The notes under the pieces: generated by a model
What the model was told of the DNA's origin: nothing
Seen by the model: only the letters and a program-made list of their open reading frames with translations
Databases searched by the model: none
Virus record (IMG/VR): IMGVR_UViG_3300002460_000002
Coordinates: 31,155 to 95,154 of that record
Length of the DNA stretch: 64,000 nucleotides
Direction: 5' to 3' (one strand)
DNA from: a virus
In this document: piece after piece, positions 1 to 6,971 of the stretch
Position numbering within the stretch: the first letter of the stretch is position 1
How the letters are laid out: each line of letters begins with the position of its first letter
Position numbers and translations under genes: made by a program

Positions 1-325
1 TGCTCGGTGCCTGTGTTCCTGGATTCATCACGTCTGAGACCATCCCTTCATCCACCTGGTTTCCGAAAATCACGGCCCACTTGTCTTGTTCCCCGCCCTC
101 CATGTCGGCGACGGTGAACTCGAACGCACCGGGCCCGTCTGTCCGCGCGACCTCGTCCATCATCTTGAACACGTCGTCAACCTTCTCAACCTTGACGCCG
201 TTGCGGATCATTTTGTTGTTGCCGACGCCCTTCTGGCGCTTCACACAAGTGAGACGAGGATCCGCCATCGGAATGATCTTGGCGGGATCCGGCAACGACT
301 TCAGTTTGATTGGTTCGGCGCTCAT
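1..325 (-). CDS. Unknown protein, C-terminal end outside window
   Basis: A minus-strand frame opens at an ATG at 325 and stays open through position 1, giving at least 108 residues. The C-terminus is lost at the window edge. The protein is soluble and of mixed charge with a short basic stretch near residues 28-45; no membrane segment or known motif is visible. I do not recognise the family. It is divergent from the gene starting at 374, so a two-way promoter probably lies in 326-373. Consistent coding-type third positions support it being real. Confidence 0.7.
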   Translation of the reverse strand, partial: MSAEPIKLKSLPDPAKIIPMADPRLTCVKRQKGVGNNKMIRNGVKVEKVDDVFKMMDEVARTDGPGAFEFTVADMEGGEQDKWAVIFGNQVDEGMVSDVMNPGTQAPS

Positions 326-373
326 CACCGTAAACTCTTGCATGAGAGAACGTTTTTTGGCAAGGTCTCAATT

Positions 374-799
374 GTGAGCGGCAACGGCGATGACGTCCCA
401 GACGACAAAAACCCGAAGGAGCGCGAGCTTCTCAACTCCGGCTGGAAACCGATCACGGTCACCGGCGGCGGAGGCCCCGACGGCGTCAAGGGCCTGGTTC
501 AGCAGGTCACAGGGATCCAGACGAAGCCGTGCAACATGTGCCGGTCATGGGAAAAAAACGATCGTCGCATCCGAGAGGTCGTGCACGCGGCGAAGAACAT
601 TGTGCTTCTTCCCGACGGCACGATGAAGCACAAGATCGATCTCGATGTACCCGATCGTCAGACACAGACTTTCAACATCAACGATTTCGGTTGGTGTCGG
701 TACTGGACCCAGCTCGCGCAGCAGCTTGCCAGTTGCGAGATGTGGACCCCAACGCGCACCGTTTCCGACCTCATGAGGAAACTACCATCTCAACGTTGA
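374..799 (+). CDS. Unknown Cys-containing small protein
   Basis: This 141-residue protein starts at GTG 374; an in-frame ATG far upstream would run antisense through the neighbouring gene and was discarded. A CNMC pair near residue 52 and further cysteines near the C-terminus, together with several tryptophans, could make a zinc-binding fold. The middle is rich in Arg, Lys and Asp. No enzymatic motif is visible and the family is not recognised. Its stop overlaps the TTG start of the next gene, so the two are probably translated together. Confidence 0.75.
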   Translation: MSGNGDDVPDDKNPKERELLNSGWKPITVTGGGGPDGVKGLVQQVTGIQTKPCNMCRSWEKNDRRIREVVHAAKNIVLLPDGTMKHKIDLDVPDRQTQTFNINDFGWCRYWTQLAQQLASCEMWTPTRTVSDLMRKLPSQR

Positions 800-1155
800 G
801 ATTAAACATCGAGCACTTGGTGATCCTGGGACTGCTGTGCGCCTCGGTGCATTGGCTGATCGCGCGCTCTCTGATCTTCGAGTGGCTTTGGTCGCGTGTG
901 ACGGGGTGGGGCCAGAGGTTGTTGAGCTGCCCAGCCTGCTGCGGGTTCTGGATTGCTCTCGCGCTAGGGGTAGCAGGGGTGCGGCCGGTGACGGGGTTGA
1001 GATGGTGGGTGGAAGTGACTGCGGCCGGGCTCTTGGGGGTGTACCTGACGCCAGTAGTAGAGGGTACGCTGTTGTGGGGCCTTGCAAGGTCATCTATGGT
1101 CATGACTACCGATGACACTACACCGGTAGTCACATATGGCAATGACGATACGTGA
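796..1155 (+). CDS. DUF1360-like membrane protein
   Basis: The start is TTG 796, overlapping the upstream stop as TTGA. The 119-residue product has three hydrophobic segments (about residues 6-26, 48-68 and 76-98). Between the first two lies a loop with the motif SCPACCGFW. A Cys-x-x-Cys followed by Gly-Phe-Trp next to a membrane helix is typical of DUF1360 proteins, which occur in phages and bacteria and whose function is unknown. Assignment is by this motif only. It is probably an inner-membrane protein co-expressed with the preceding gene. Confidence 0.75.
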   Translation: MRLNIEHLVILGLLCASVHWLIARSLIFEWLWSRVTGWGQRLLSCPACCGFWIALALGVAGVRPVTGLRWWVEVTAAGLLGVYLTPVVEGTLLWGLARSSMVMTTDDTTPVVTYGNDDT

Positions 1156-1171
1156 CCATCGGGGGTAAAGC

Positions 1172-1420
1172 GTGCCTATTCGGTCACCGGCCTGCTTTGA
1201 AATGCTCGCGACGCTAGAAGAGCACCAAGTCCTCACGGCGCGTGAAATGGCCGACATCCTCGACATCCCCATACGCGCCGTCGCAAGACGTTTTTGGCGC
1301 GCGCGTCGCTACGGGCATCCACTAGTGAAGCGAAACCGAAAAACCGGCCGCCACTGGTTAACTGAAGCTGGCGCCATCCGTCTGGCTTGGTACCGTCTCA
1401 ACTCTGAGAACGATAATTGA
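1172..1420 (+). CDS. Small winged-helix DNA-binding protein
   Basis: The 82-residue protein starts at GTG 1172 after a GGGGGTAA Shine-Dalgarno-like stretch. Residues about 10-60 look like a helix-turn-helix followed by a basic wing (LTAREMADILDIPIRAVARR, then Arg/Lys-rich segments). It is likely a transcription factor acting on nearby phage promoters. Its stop codon is part of the -35 box of the promoter for the ATPase gene at 1454, so it may regulate that gene; this is inference from position. Confidence 0.75.
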   Translation: MPIRSPACFEMLATLEEHQVLTAREMADILDIPIRAVARRFWRARRYGHPLVKRNRKTGRHWLTEAGAIRLAWYRLNSENDN

Positions 1421-1446
1421 CACATCTGTAGTCGCTCTGCTACAGG
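1417..1446 (+). promoter_or_regulatory. Sigma70-type promoter with operator-like inverted repeat
   Basis: TTGACA at 1417-1422 and TACAGG at 1441-1446 are 18 bases apart. The spacer and -10 contain the inverted repeat CTGTAG (1426-1431) / CTACAG (1440-1445), which could be an operator. The GTG start of the ATPase gene is only 7 bases past the -10 box, so the mRNA would be leaderless or nearly so. Confidence 0.55.
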
Positions 1447-1453
1447 TGTAGTC

Positions 1454-3181
1454 GTGAAGACGATCCACCTCGCCGATGGGCTTGATCTGCCGGCTGCGCA
1501 GGCCGCGGCCCAGCGCTACAGCTTTTTCGGCAAACCCGGATCCGGGAAATCAAACGCGCTCGGGGTGCTGATTGAAGGCCTCCTCGATGCCGGCGAGCAG
1601 GTCATCATCTTCGACCCGGCATCGATCCATTGGTCGTATCGCGTCGGGCGCGACGGGAAAAAACCTGCCCACAACATCGCCGTCATCGGTGGCGAACACG
1701 GCGACATGCCCCTGGTCCCGTCTTCTGGTGGACTCTTGGCCGACGCTCTTGCCGCTAGCTCGACATCAGCCGTCATTGATTCGTCCGACCTGACACTCGG
1801 GGATCAACGTCGTCTCGTCACTGACTTTTTCGAGCGGTTCTTCCAGGCCAAGAAGCGACACCGAACACCGGTGCTGGTCGTTCTTGAAGAAGCGCATGAG
1901 TACATCCCGCAGAACGTCCAACCCGGCGAAGCGCGAATGTTCGGCGCGATCCAACGCGCAGCAAAGATCGGCCGCAACTACGGCATCGGCCTTGCCACTG
2001 TTGACCACCGGCCGCAGGAGGTCAACAAATCGATCGTAAACCTCTCCGAGTTCATGGCCAACTTCCAGCTGGTCGGCGCGCACGAGCGTAAAGCCGTGAA
2101 GGAATGGATCACAAACAACGATCCAGAGCGTGCCGGGCTCGAGAACGAGTTACCGACGTTGCCCCGCGGCACCGCACAGGTCTACTCCCCGACGTGGTTG
2201 AAGGTGTACGGAAAATTCGCGTTTCCTCTCAAGCAAACCTTCGATGCTGGCAAGACTCCCGAACGTGGCGCAGCCCAGGTCAAGCTCAAACCGATCGACA
2301 TCGCGGGGTTGCGCACGTCGATGGAGACCGTCGAGAAAGAAGCTGAAGCCAACAATCCAAAGGTGCTGCAGAAGCGCATCGTCGAGCTAGAAAAGCAACT
2401 GGCCGCGAAACCTACCGCCGCAACAAAAACCGTCGAAGTCATCAAGGAGGTGCACGTGATTCCCCCGAAACTGAAAGCTGATCTAAAGGCGGTTCGCGCG
2501 AGTCTCATCAAGATCACGCACAATCTTGAGCAGACGATGACCGTCATCCACGAAAGTGCGGCGAAGCTCGAAAAAATCGACGGCGGAAGTTTCGGTGGTG
2601 AATACTTAGAGACGCGACCGCATCCGGCCCAGGTCTCGCCACAGAAACGTTTCGTGGCACCGGTACGACGTCCTGAATCTACTGACGGAGTGAAGCTGAA
2701 GTACGGTTGTATCAAGATGATCAACGCCATCGCCACCAGCAAGACTGGCACTCGCACCGCCTCTCAGATCGCGACACTCACCGGAATCAAAGTCACCGGT
2801 AGTACGTTCGCGAACTACAAGTCGTCCCTGGTAACCGGTGGTTACGTCGAAATCCTCGGAAATGAATGGGTACTGACTACGGCCGGTGACCGGCTCAAAA
2901 ACACTGAACACGTTCCTGAAACCAACGAAGACCTCCTCACCTATTGGCGCCCTAAACTTAAAGCTGGTGCGCACAAGCTTCTCCATTACATCGTGCAAGA
3001 GGTTGGCGCCGGAAAAACCATCGAAAAAGAGGAATGGGCTTCGGCAGTTTCCAAACACGACGGTGAACCGCTCAACCCCGACGGCAGCACGCTGGCAAAC
3101 TACATCTCGTTGCTGGTCACGAACGGCTTGGTCGTCAAAACCGGCCGTGGTGAGTTCACGCCCGGGGACGTGTTCACATGA
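1454..3181 (+). CDS. HerA/DUF87-type P-loop ATPase with tandem winged helices
   Basis: This 575-residue protein has a Walker A motif GKPGSGKS at residues 26-33 and a Walker B VLVVLEEAH at 140-148, in an N-terminal RecA-like ATPase domain of about 270 residues resembling the HerA/FtsK helicase-translocase core (DUF87). A coiled linker follows (about 290-370). The last 160 residues hold two similar winged-helix units (about 413-485 and 494-575), each with a 'GSTFANY/GSTLANY' segment. HerA-type ATPases move DNA or protein-DNA complexes. Here it could act in replication, in recombination or as a packaging motor. The GTG start follows a promoter directly, without a Shine-Dalgarno site. Confidence 0.85.
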   Translation: MKTIHLADGLDLPAAQAAAQRYSFFGKPGSGKSNALGVLIEGLLDAGEQVIIFDPASIHWSYRVGRDGKKPAHNIAVIGGEHGDMPLVPSSGGLLADALAASSTSAVIDSSDLTLGDQRRLVTDFFERFFQAKKRHRTPVLVVLEEAHEYIPQNVQPGEARMFGAIQRAAKIGRNYGIGLATVDHRPQEVNKSIVNLSEFMANFQLVGAHERKAVKEWITNNDPERAGLENELPTLPRGTAQVYSPTWLKVYGKFAFPLKQTFDAGKTPERGAAQVKLKPIDIAGLRTSMETVEKEAEANNPKVLQKRIVELEKQLAAKPTAATKTVEVIKEVHVIPPKLKADLKAVRASLIKITHNLEQTMTVIHESAAKLEKIDGGSFGGEYLETRPHPAQVSPQKRFVAPVRRPESTDGVKLKYGCIKMINAIATSKTGTRTASQIATLTGIKVTGSTFANYKSSLVTGGYVEILGNEWVLTTAGDRLKNTEHVPETNEDLLTYWRPKLKAGAHKLLHYIVQEVGAGKTIEKEEWASAVSKHDGEPLNPDGSTLANYISLLVTNGLVVKTGRGEFTPGDVFT

Positions 3182-3375
3182 GCGACACCTTCACCACCGT
3201 CAGGATCAAGATCGGCAGCCATGAAAAAGCCCGGGAGATCGCCCAGTACGCGATGAAGAACGGTTGGGCCTCCCTCAACGCGACTTCCGACGATCGCGCT
3301 TCAATCTCCTCGGTGATCGCCGTCGCGATCGAGTGTCTGCACGAGCGCTTGAAGAAAGGACCGACCGCACCATGA
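3178..3375 (+). CDS. Small unknown protein
   Basis: A 65-residue protein whose ATG overlaps the stop of the HerA-like ATPase gene (ATGA). It starts with a short beta-like stretch (TTVRIKI) followed by two helices, a pattern seen in small ribbon-helix-helix-like or adaptor proteins, but no diagnostic residues are visible. The tight coupling suggests it works with the ATPase or is a small regulator. The function is unknown. Confidence 0.75.
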   Translation: MSDTFTTVRIKIGSHEKAREIAQYAMKNGWASLNATSDDRASISSVIAVAIECLHERLKKGPTAP

Positions 3376-3785
3376 CCGACCCCGTCGACAACCTACTTTC
3401 TCAACCGGTCACGATCCTGAATTCGTTTCTCGCCCAGGCGAAGGCCGCGCACATGGCCGTGGTGGTCTTCGCCGGCTTCGTGGAGAACAACGCAGCCAGG
3501 TTCATCTCTAAACACACCTTGAACGAAGGAACCGAAAAAGCCTTCCTCGGGAAGTTCCTGGCGACGGACGAGCACGCGGTGGACGCCGCGGCGATTGCCA
3601 TCGCCAAAAGCTTCGGCGGCATACTTGGCAAGATGGGACCACCGCTAGGAGGTGATTTTGTTTGGAGCGACCTCAGCGACGACCAAAAAGAGCGCCTTCA
3701 AGCAGCCGCCCGCGCCGCCATCGAAGCCGCCCGCAGTCCTGAGCGCTCGAAAATTATCGGGCCTGGGGGTAAAGTACCATCATGA
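3372..3785 (+). CDS. Unknown mainly helical protein
   Basis: The 137-residue product starts at ATG 3372 inside an ATGA overlap. It is predicted largely helical and Ala-rich, with a mildly hydrophobic Gly-containing stretch near residues 80-97 and a short basic tail. There is no clear membrane helix or catalytic motif. It belongs to the compact operon 1172-4042 together with the ATPase. The family is not recognised. Confidence 0.75.
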   Translation: MTDPVDNLLSQPVTILNSFLAQAKAAHMAVVVFAGFVENNAARFISKHTLNEGTEKAFLGKFLATDEHAVDAAAIAIAKSFGGILGKMGPPLGGDFVWSDLSDDQKERLQAAARAAIEAARSPERSKIIGPGGKVPS

Positions 3786-4042
3786 TCTCCCCCGAACTCA
3801 CCCAGCTCCTCGGCATGATCGAAGCCGAATTTCAGAAACGCGGCTTGGTCTCCTACGTCCTCGCCGTGCACGACACGCCGGTTGATCTCGCAGGCAAGCG
3901 CAAGATCGATCCAACCACGACCAAGCCGTTCAACGAAGTTGCATTCCGCTCCAGCAACCCCGGCGTCATGCGGCCGTTCGTCGCGCAGAAACTCGAACTC
4001 GAAGATCCGTCGAACACGGTGCAGTGGGGCGGCGGGCGCTAG
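3782..4042 (+). CDS. Unknown small soluble protein
   Basis: An 86-residue protein, ATG overlapping the previous stop, last gene of the left plus-strand operon. The sequence is an N-terminal helix followed by short strands and a glycine-rich tail (WGGGR). No motif is recognised. It is convergent with the minus-strand gene ending at 4064, leaving only about 20 bases between them. Confidence 0.75.
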   Translation: MISPELTQLLGMIEAEFQKRGLVSYVLAVHDTPVDLAGKRKIDPTTTKPFNEVAFRSSNPGVMRPFVAQKLELEDPSNTVQWGGGR

Positions 4043-4063
4043 ATCGGCGCAACGTTGATGCCC

Positions 4064-4348
4064 CTAAATGTCTTTCGTTAACCCGTACAAAACCTCACCC
4101 GCGCGCAGCATGGCATCTGCGCAAACAGCCTCTTTCCCGTTAACGCGCATCATTCCATCTCGACGAATCTCCCAGATGCCGTCCTGCCACACGCAAAGGC
4201 GCCAGCGGTTGACAACGGCGCACAGGTGCCAGGGATCAGCGTAGGTATCCCATTTAATTGTAATGCCGTGTAATCGGGTGTACGTGCTGATGGCGCCCGG
4301 CATTTTTCGTTTTCGTGCCGGCGCCTTTTTGGTCTTGTCTTTGCTCAT
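4064..4348 (-). CDS. Unknown small protein, minus-strand operon
   Basis: A 94-residue protein with a very basic N-terminus (Lys/Arg-rich first 16 residues) followed by a Trp-rich, probably beta-rich body (ITIKWDTYADPWHL, WRLCVWQDGIWEI). Such Trp-rich phage proteins are common but uncharacterised; no function can be assigned. It is the last gene of the minus-strand operon headed by the RHH protein at 4940. Confidence 0.75.
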   Translation of the reverse strand: MSKDKTKKAPARKRKMPGAISTYTRLHGITIKWDTYADPWHLCAVVNRWRLCVWQDGIWEIRRDGMMRVNGKEAVCADAMLRAGEVLYGLTKDI

Positions 4349-4372
4349 CTGTTTTTCCTTCTCATCGTCGCA

Positions 4373-4609
4373 TCAAACAGGCTTCGCCCACTTCTCCCAC
4401 AACTCGACCATGAACGCCGAGATCTCCTCGCGCTCGGCCTGGGTCAGCAACGGCTCGCGCCGATCCACGTCCGGGTCGAAGATTTCAACCTCGCCGTCGT
4501 ACCCCTGAAACAGATCGCGGCTTCCGTCCGCCGAGATGCCGAGGATCCCACGGTTGGCTTTGATCTCGCGACCGGTCGCCAACTCGAAAACACCTTTTCG
4601 GGATTTCAT
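4373..4609 (-). CDS. Unknown small acidic protein
   Basis: A 78-residue acidic protein whose ATG overlaps the stop of the upstream gene at 4606-4609. The N-terminal half looks like beta strands (a GREIKANRGILGISADGS stretch reminiscent of a small sensor or beta-sandwich fold), followed by a helix ending in AKPV. No recognisable family. Co-transcribed with its neighbours in the RHH-headed operon. Confidence 0.75.
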   Translation of the reverse strand: MKSRKGVFELATGREIKANRGILGISADGSRDLFQGYDGEVEIFDPDVDRREPLLTQAEREEISAFMVELWEKWAKPV

Positions 4610-4809
4610 GTGTGAAACTCCTTCAACTCCTCATACGCACGAATCATCGCCACAAGATCTCCCTCGACCAACGCCTTCGTTGCGTCATCGAGCGCCTTAC
4701 GCATCATCGTGAGTGCGAATGTGCCTGCGAGACCGATCTCCATGTAGGCCGGCATGACCTTGTCGCGAACCCGCGCCATCTCGGCCGGAAGAGCTTCACC
4801 CAGGTTCAT
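4606..4809 (-). CDS. Small helical unknown protein
   Basis: A 67-residue all-helical protein directly downstream of the ribbon-helix-helix gene, with ATGA overlaps at both ends. No active-site motif is visible. The RHH-plus-small-partner arrangement resembles toxin-antitoxin pairs, but this partner has no sign of a toxin fold, so I leave the function open. Confidence 0.72.
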   Translation of the reverse strand: MNLGEALPAEMARVRDKVMPAYMEIGLAGTFALTMMRKALDDATKALVEGDLVAMIRAYEELKEFHT

Positions 4810-4940
4810 GCCTTCTTGACCTTCTGCTTCGGGATCGCCTTGTCTAGCGCCACTTCCACGACGTCCTGGATCGTCTGCCCTGACTCGGCCGCGTGCACCC
4901 GGATGCGGTGGTGCAGCTCGGGGTCGACCCGCACGGCCAT
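4806..4940 (-). CDS. Ribbon-helix-helix DNA-binding protein
   Basis: This short gene encodes 44 residues from ATG 4940 (49 if GTG 4955 is used). The pattern is a beta strand (MAVRVDPEL), a helix (HHRIRVHAAESG) and a second helix (TIQDVVEVALDKAI), the classic Arc/CopG/ParD ribbon-helix-helix fold that binds DNA as a dimer of dimers. Three direct 8-bp repeats lie immediately upstream (4959-4982), which suits an RHH operator. It probably represses its own operon and perhaps the divergent endolysin gene at 5013. The upstream GTG is an equally possible start. Confidence 0.8.
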   Translation of the reverse strand: MAVRVDPELHHRIRVHAAESGQTIQDVVEVALDKAIPKQKVKKA

Positions 4941-4958
4941 GATTTTCTTTTCCACTGG

Positions 4959-4982
4959 GTTAGCTTGTTAGCATGTTAGACG
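4959..4982. promoter_or_regulatory. Three 8-bp direct repeats, probable RHH operator
   Basis: GTTAGCTT (4959-4966), GTTAGCAT (4967-4974) and GTTAGACG (4975-4982) sit head to tail between the divergent RHH gene and the M15 peptidase gene. Spaced 8-bp half-sites are typical of ribbon-helix-helix operators. The last repeat overlaps a possible -35 box (4976-4981) for the peptidase gene. Confidence 0.6.
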
Positions 4983-5012
4983 CCTGCGTGTCAACCGTGG
5001 TACCTTCCCCAC

Positions 5013-5618
5013 ATGCGAACCACCGACCTCTCGCTCCTACACCCGATGATGCGCGCGGCCTCACTCGAACTTGAGTCTGCCCTCGCCCGCGAAAAGATCC
5101 CGATGCGCCGTTTCGAGGGCTGGCGCGCGCCGCGGGACCAGGCCGACATCTACTTCTCCGGCCGCGTCCCTGGCTTCGGTGTGCCGGGCAAGTTCAAGAC
5201 CTTCGCCAAACCCTGGAACGGCCGGCACCAGTATGGTCTCGCGGAAGACTGGGTTTTCTTCGTCCACGGCGTTTGGACCTGGGTTGAGCCCGAAAAAAGC
5301 ATGTGGGACCGGTACCACGTGATCGCCCAGACCCTCGACCTGACGCCCCTAAAGTTCGAGCAACCCCACGTTCAGATTTCCGGCCTACAGACATCCGAGC
5401 TTCGCGCCGGCCACTACCCTCCGCTCGGGGACCACACCTGGGAAGCCAACTTGACGGCCGCGATCCGGCTCTGGGGCCCGGAGACCCGGCTCGAGCACGG
5501 AATCACGTTTCAAGGGGCCCCGCCTGCACCAGAAGGCGACGATGCGGAGCGGCCGGACATCGAGGTGCCCGCGGGTCTGGTCTACGACGAAGAGGCAGGG
5601 GTTTGTAGGCCAGCGTAG
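5013..5618 (+). CDS. M15-family peptidase (endolysin)
   Basis: The 201-residue protein matches the VanY/L-alanoyl-D-glutamate peptidase layout of phage endolysins. 'RRFEGWRAPRDQADIYFSGR' covers residues 32-51, GRHQYGLAED gives zinc ligands His72 and Asp79, and PHVQ gives the third ligand His119. It would cut the peptide stem of peptidoglycan for host lysis. The C-terminal 60 residues are an acidic, Pro-rich extension. No signal peptide is visible, so a holin or other export route is needed. A poor -10-like TACCTT at 5001-5006 lies 6 bases before the ATG and no Shine-Dalgarno site is seen. Confidence 0.9.
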   Translation: MRTTDLSLLHPMMRAASLELESALAREKIPMRRFEGWRAPRDQADIYFSGRVPGFGVPGKFKTFAKPWNGRHQYGLAEDWVFFVHGVWTWVEPEKSMWDRYHVIAQTLDLTPLKFEQPHVQISGLQTSELRAGHYPPLGDHTWEANLTAAIRLWGPETRLEHGITFQGAPPAPEGDDAERPDIEVPAGLVYDEEAGVCRPA

Positions 5619-5684
5619 GTTCTAAGGCTTCTATGTCGCCGTCTCGGCAAAAAGATACGGTGCGCGCGCTGTTTCTCGAAGATT

Positions 5685-6038
5685 TCAGCAATTCGTGACT
5701 TCCCCAGCACGAATGAAGCCGTGCCAACCCGGCCCCCACGTGCCGCCCGGCTCTAAACACTCTCCCTTCAACAACACGCTGCTCGACCCCGCGACCAGCG
5801 TCAGGTCATCGAAGCCGGTGCCTTGAAACTCCCAGCGGCCCGGCACCGGCGTGGTCGTCTGCGGCACGTGCGGTCGCCAGCAGATCACGGAGTGCGTTCC
5901 TACAGGGCCTTTGTTCGCGAGGATACACTTCGGGCACAAGAAGATGATTCCGTCAGCCTCGGTGAAGGTGACGCCTCTCTGGAAAGTCTTGTCGTCGAGA
6001 CGCTTGAGGAAGCTGGGCTCAAGAGCGGTGAGGCGCAT
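5685..6038 (-). CDS. DUF6527-like protein
   Basis: Starting at ATG 6038 the product has 117 residues. It contains FLCPKC near residue 33, a HSVICW segment, 'GRWEFQGTGFDDLTL' and a terminal HGFIRAGEV. This series of motifs is that of the DUF6527 family found in phages and mobile elements, where Cys/His residues probably bind zinc. The molecular function is unknown. The reading frame continues upstream into GC repeats encoding low-complexity Gly/Ala/Arg, which I regard as non-coding. It is convergent with the endolysin gene. Confidence 0.8.
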   Translation of the reverse strand: MRLTALEPSFLKRLDDKTFQRGVTFTEADGIIFLCPKCILANKGPVGTHSVICWRPHVPQTTTPVPGRWEFQGTGFDDLTLVAGSSSVLLKGECLEPGGTWGPGWHGFIRAGEVTNC

Positions 6039-6105
6039 GAGGTAGGGTACCACTGCGGTGACGGTGAAGGCTAACGTCGGCCCACCACGCCGCGCCGCGC
6101 TCGGC

Positions 6106-6275
6106 GGCGACGGCGGCGGTCCAGTACGGGCTCTAGCGCGCGGCGACGGCGGTCCAGTACGGGCTCTAGCGCTCGGCGCCGACGGCGGTCTAGGTAGTTG
6201 GCTGGCGCCGACGGCGCACCGGTGTGGGTAGTAGGCCCGGCCCAGCCCAGCCCGGCCCAGCCCGGCCCGGCCCAG
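6106..6275. repeat. GC-rich tandem repeats
   Basis: Two copies of a 33-bp unit built around CCAGTACGGGCTCTAGCG start at 6121 and 6154, and a third degenerate copy follows (6181-6215). They are followed at about 6235-6275 by a run of GGCCC/AGCCC five-base units. The stretch lies between the DUF6527-like gene and the iteron array and appears non-coding. Confidence 0.7.
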
Positions 6276-6312
6276 CGCCCGCCAACTTACCCACACCCCG
6301 TTACCAAAGAAA

Positions 6313-6339
6313 AAGGCCCATCACTTTCGTGTGGGCCTT
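6313..6339 (-). terminator. Hairpin terminator read on the minus strand
   Basis: AAGGCCCA (6313-6320) pairs with TGGGCCTT (6332-6339), and an inner CAC/GTG pair closes a TTTC loop. On the minus strand the stem is followed by TTTTTCTTT, as in an intrinsic terminator. It would stop leftward transcription coming from the iteron region before the DUF6527-like gene. Confidence 0.7.
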
Positions 6340-6406
6340 CCCCTTACCCTTGCCAGAGTGAGGTCAACCTAACGCACCTCTACTGGGCTTGCAACCACAA
6401 AAATTG

Positions 6407-6865
6407 TTAACGCAGTACAACGATCGCATAACGCAGTACAATGATCGTAACGCGGTACAATAGCGCAGTACAACATAAAATCGAAATAGCCCTGCCTGAT
6501 CAGGAGACCTGCACCTATCTCAATTGAGTTAACCTTACGCAGTACAGCAGGTAACACGGTACAGGGGGGGTGTGCCAATATTACTTAGAAGGATCGTTGT
6601 TTAAAAAATTTATGTACCACCGTAGCTTGTTGACTACCTAAAGTTGTACTGCGTTAAATTTTCCCTTATTCTTCAATGATATTCTATATTGACTCGGTAC
6701 AACACAATTTCTTATGTTGTACTGAGTTAATTTATTAGATAATAAAATCATAGAGTTAACGCGGTAAACCTTCTCAGTGCATTAATGGTACCGGCAGAGT
6801 AAAGCTGTACTGCGTTATCGTTAGCACCTATCTGAATTGAGTTCGCCCTGGTTAACGCGGTACAC
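6407..6865. repeat. Iteron-like array, candidate origin or operator region
   Basis: About twelve copies of a 14-bp motif, consensus TTAACGCRGTACAA, lie in a locally AT-rich non-coding stretch. Plus-orientation copies start at 6407, 6428, 6447, 6460, 6534, 6551, 6689, 6756 and 6852; inverted copies start at 6644, 6717 and 6805. Two copies of GCACCTATCT-(C/G)AATTGAGTT are at 6511-6530 and 6824-6843. The array lies just upstream of the primase and helicase genes, where iterons of a replication origin, or a cluster of repressor sites, would be expected. No ORF worth calling lies in 6039-6971. Confidence 0.75.
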
Positions 6866-6927
6866 CTTCTCAACGTGTTAACTGAATTGTACAGGTGTCA
6901 CGCCTAAAAGCAGTTTTTCTGTTTTTC

Positions 6928-6955
6928 TTGACTCGTTTACGGGCTTGAGTGTACT
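6928..6955 (+). promoter_or_regulatory. Possible promoter for the replication operon
   Basis: TTGACT (6928-6933) and TGTACT (6950-6955) are 16 bases apart and precede the primase-like gene by 16 bases. The -10 box is only a four-of-six match, so this is a tentative call. Confidence 0.35.
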
Positions 6956-6971
6956 TTCTGCTGCCCTTGCC

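Noticed and set aside
6038-6296. Upstream extension of the DUF6527-like frame
   Set aside because: The extra N-terminal residues come from GC-rich tandem repeats and are low-complexity; the natural family start is at ATG 6038.
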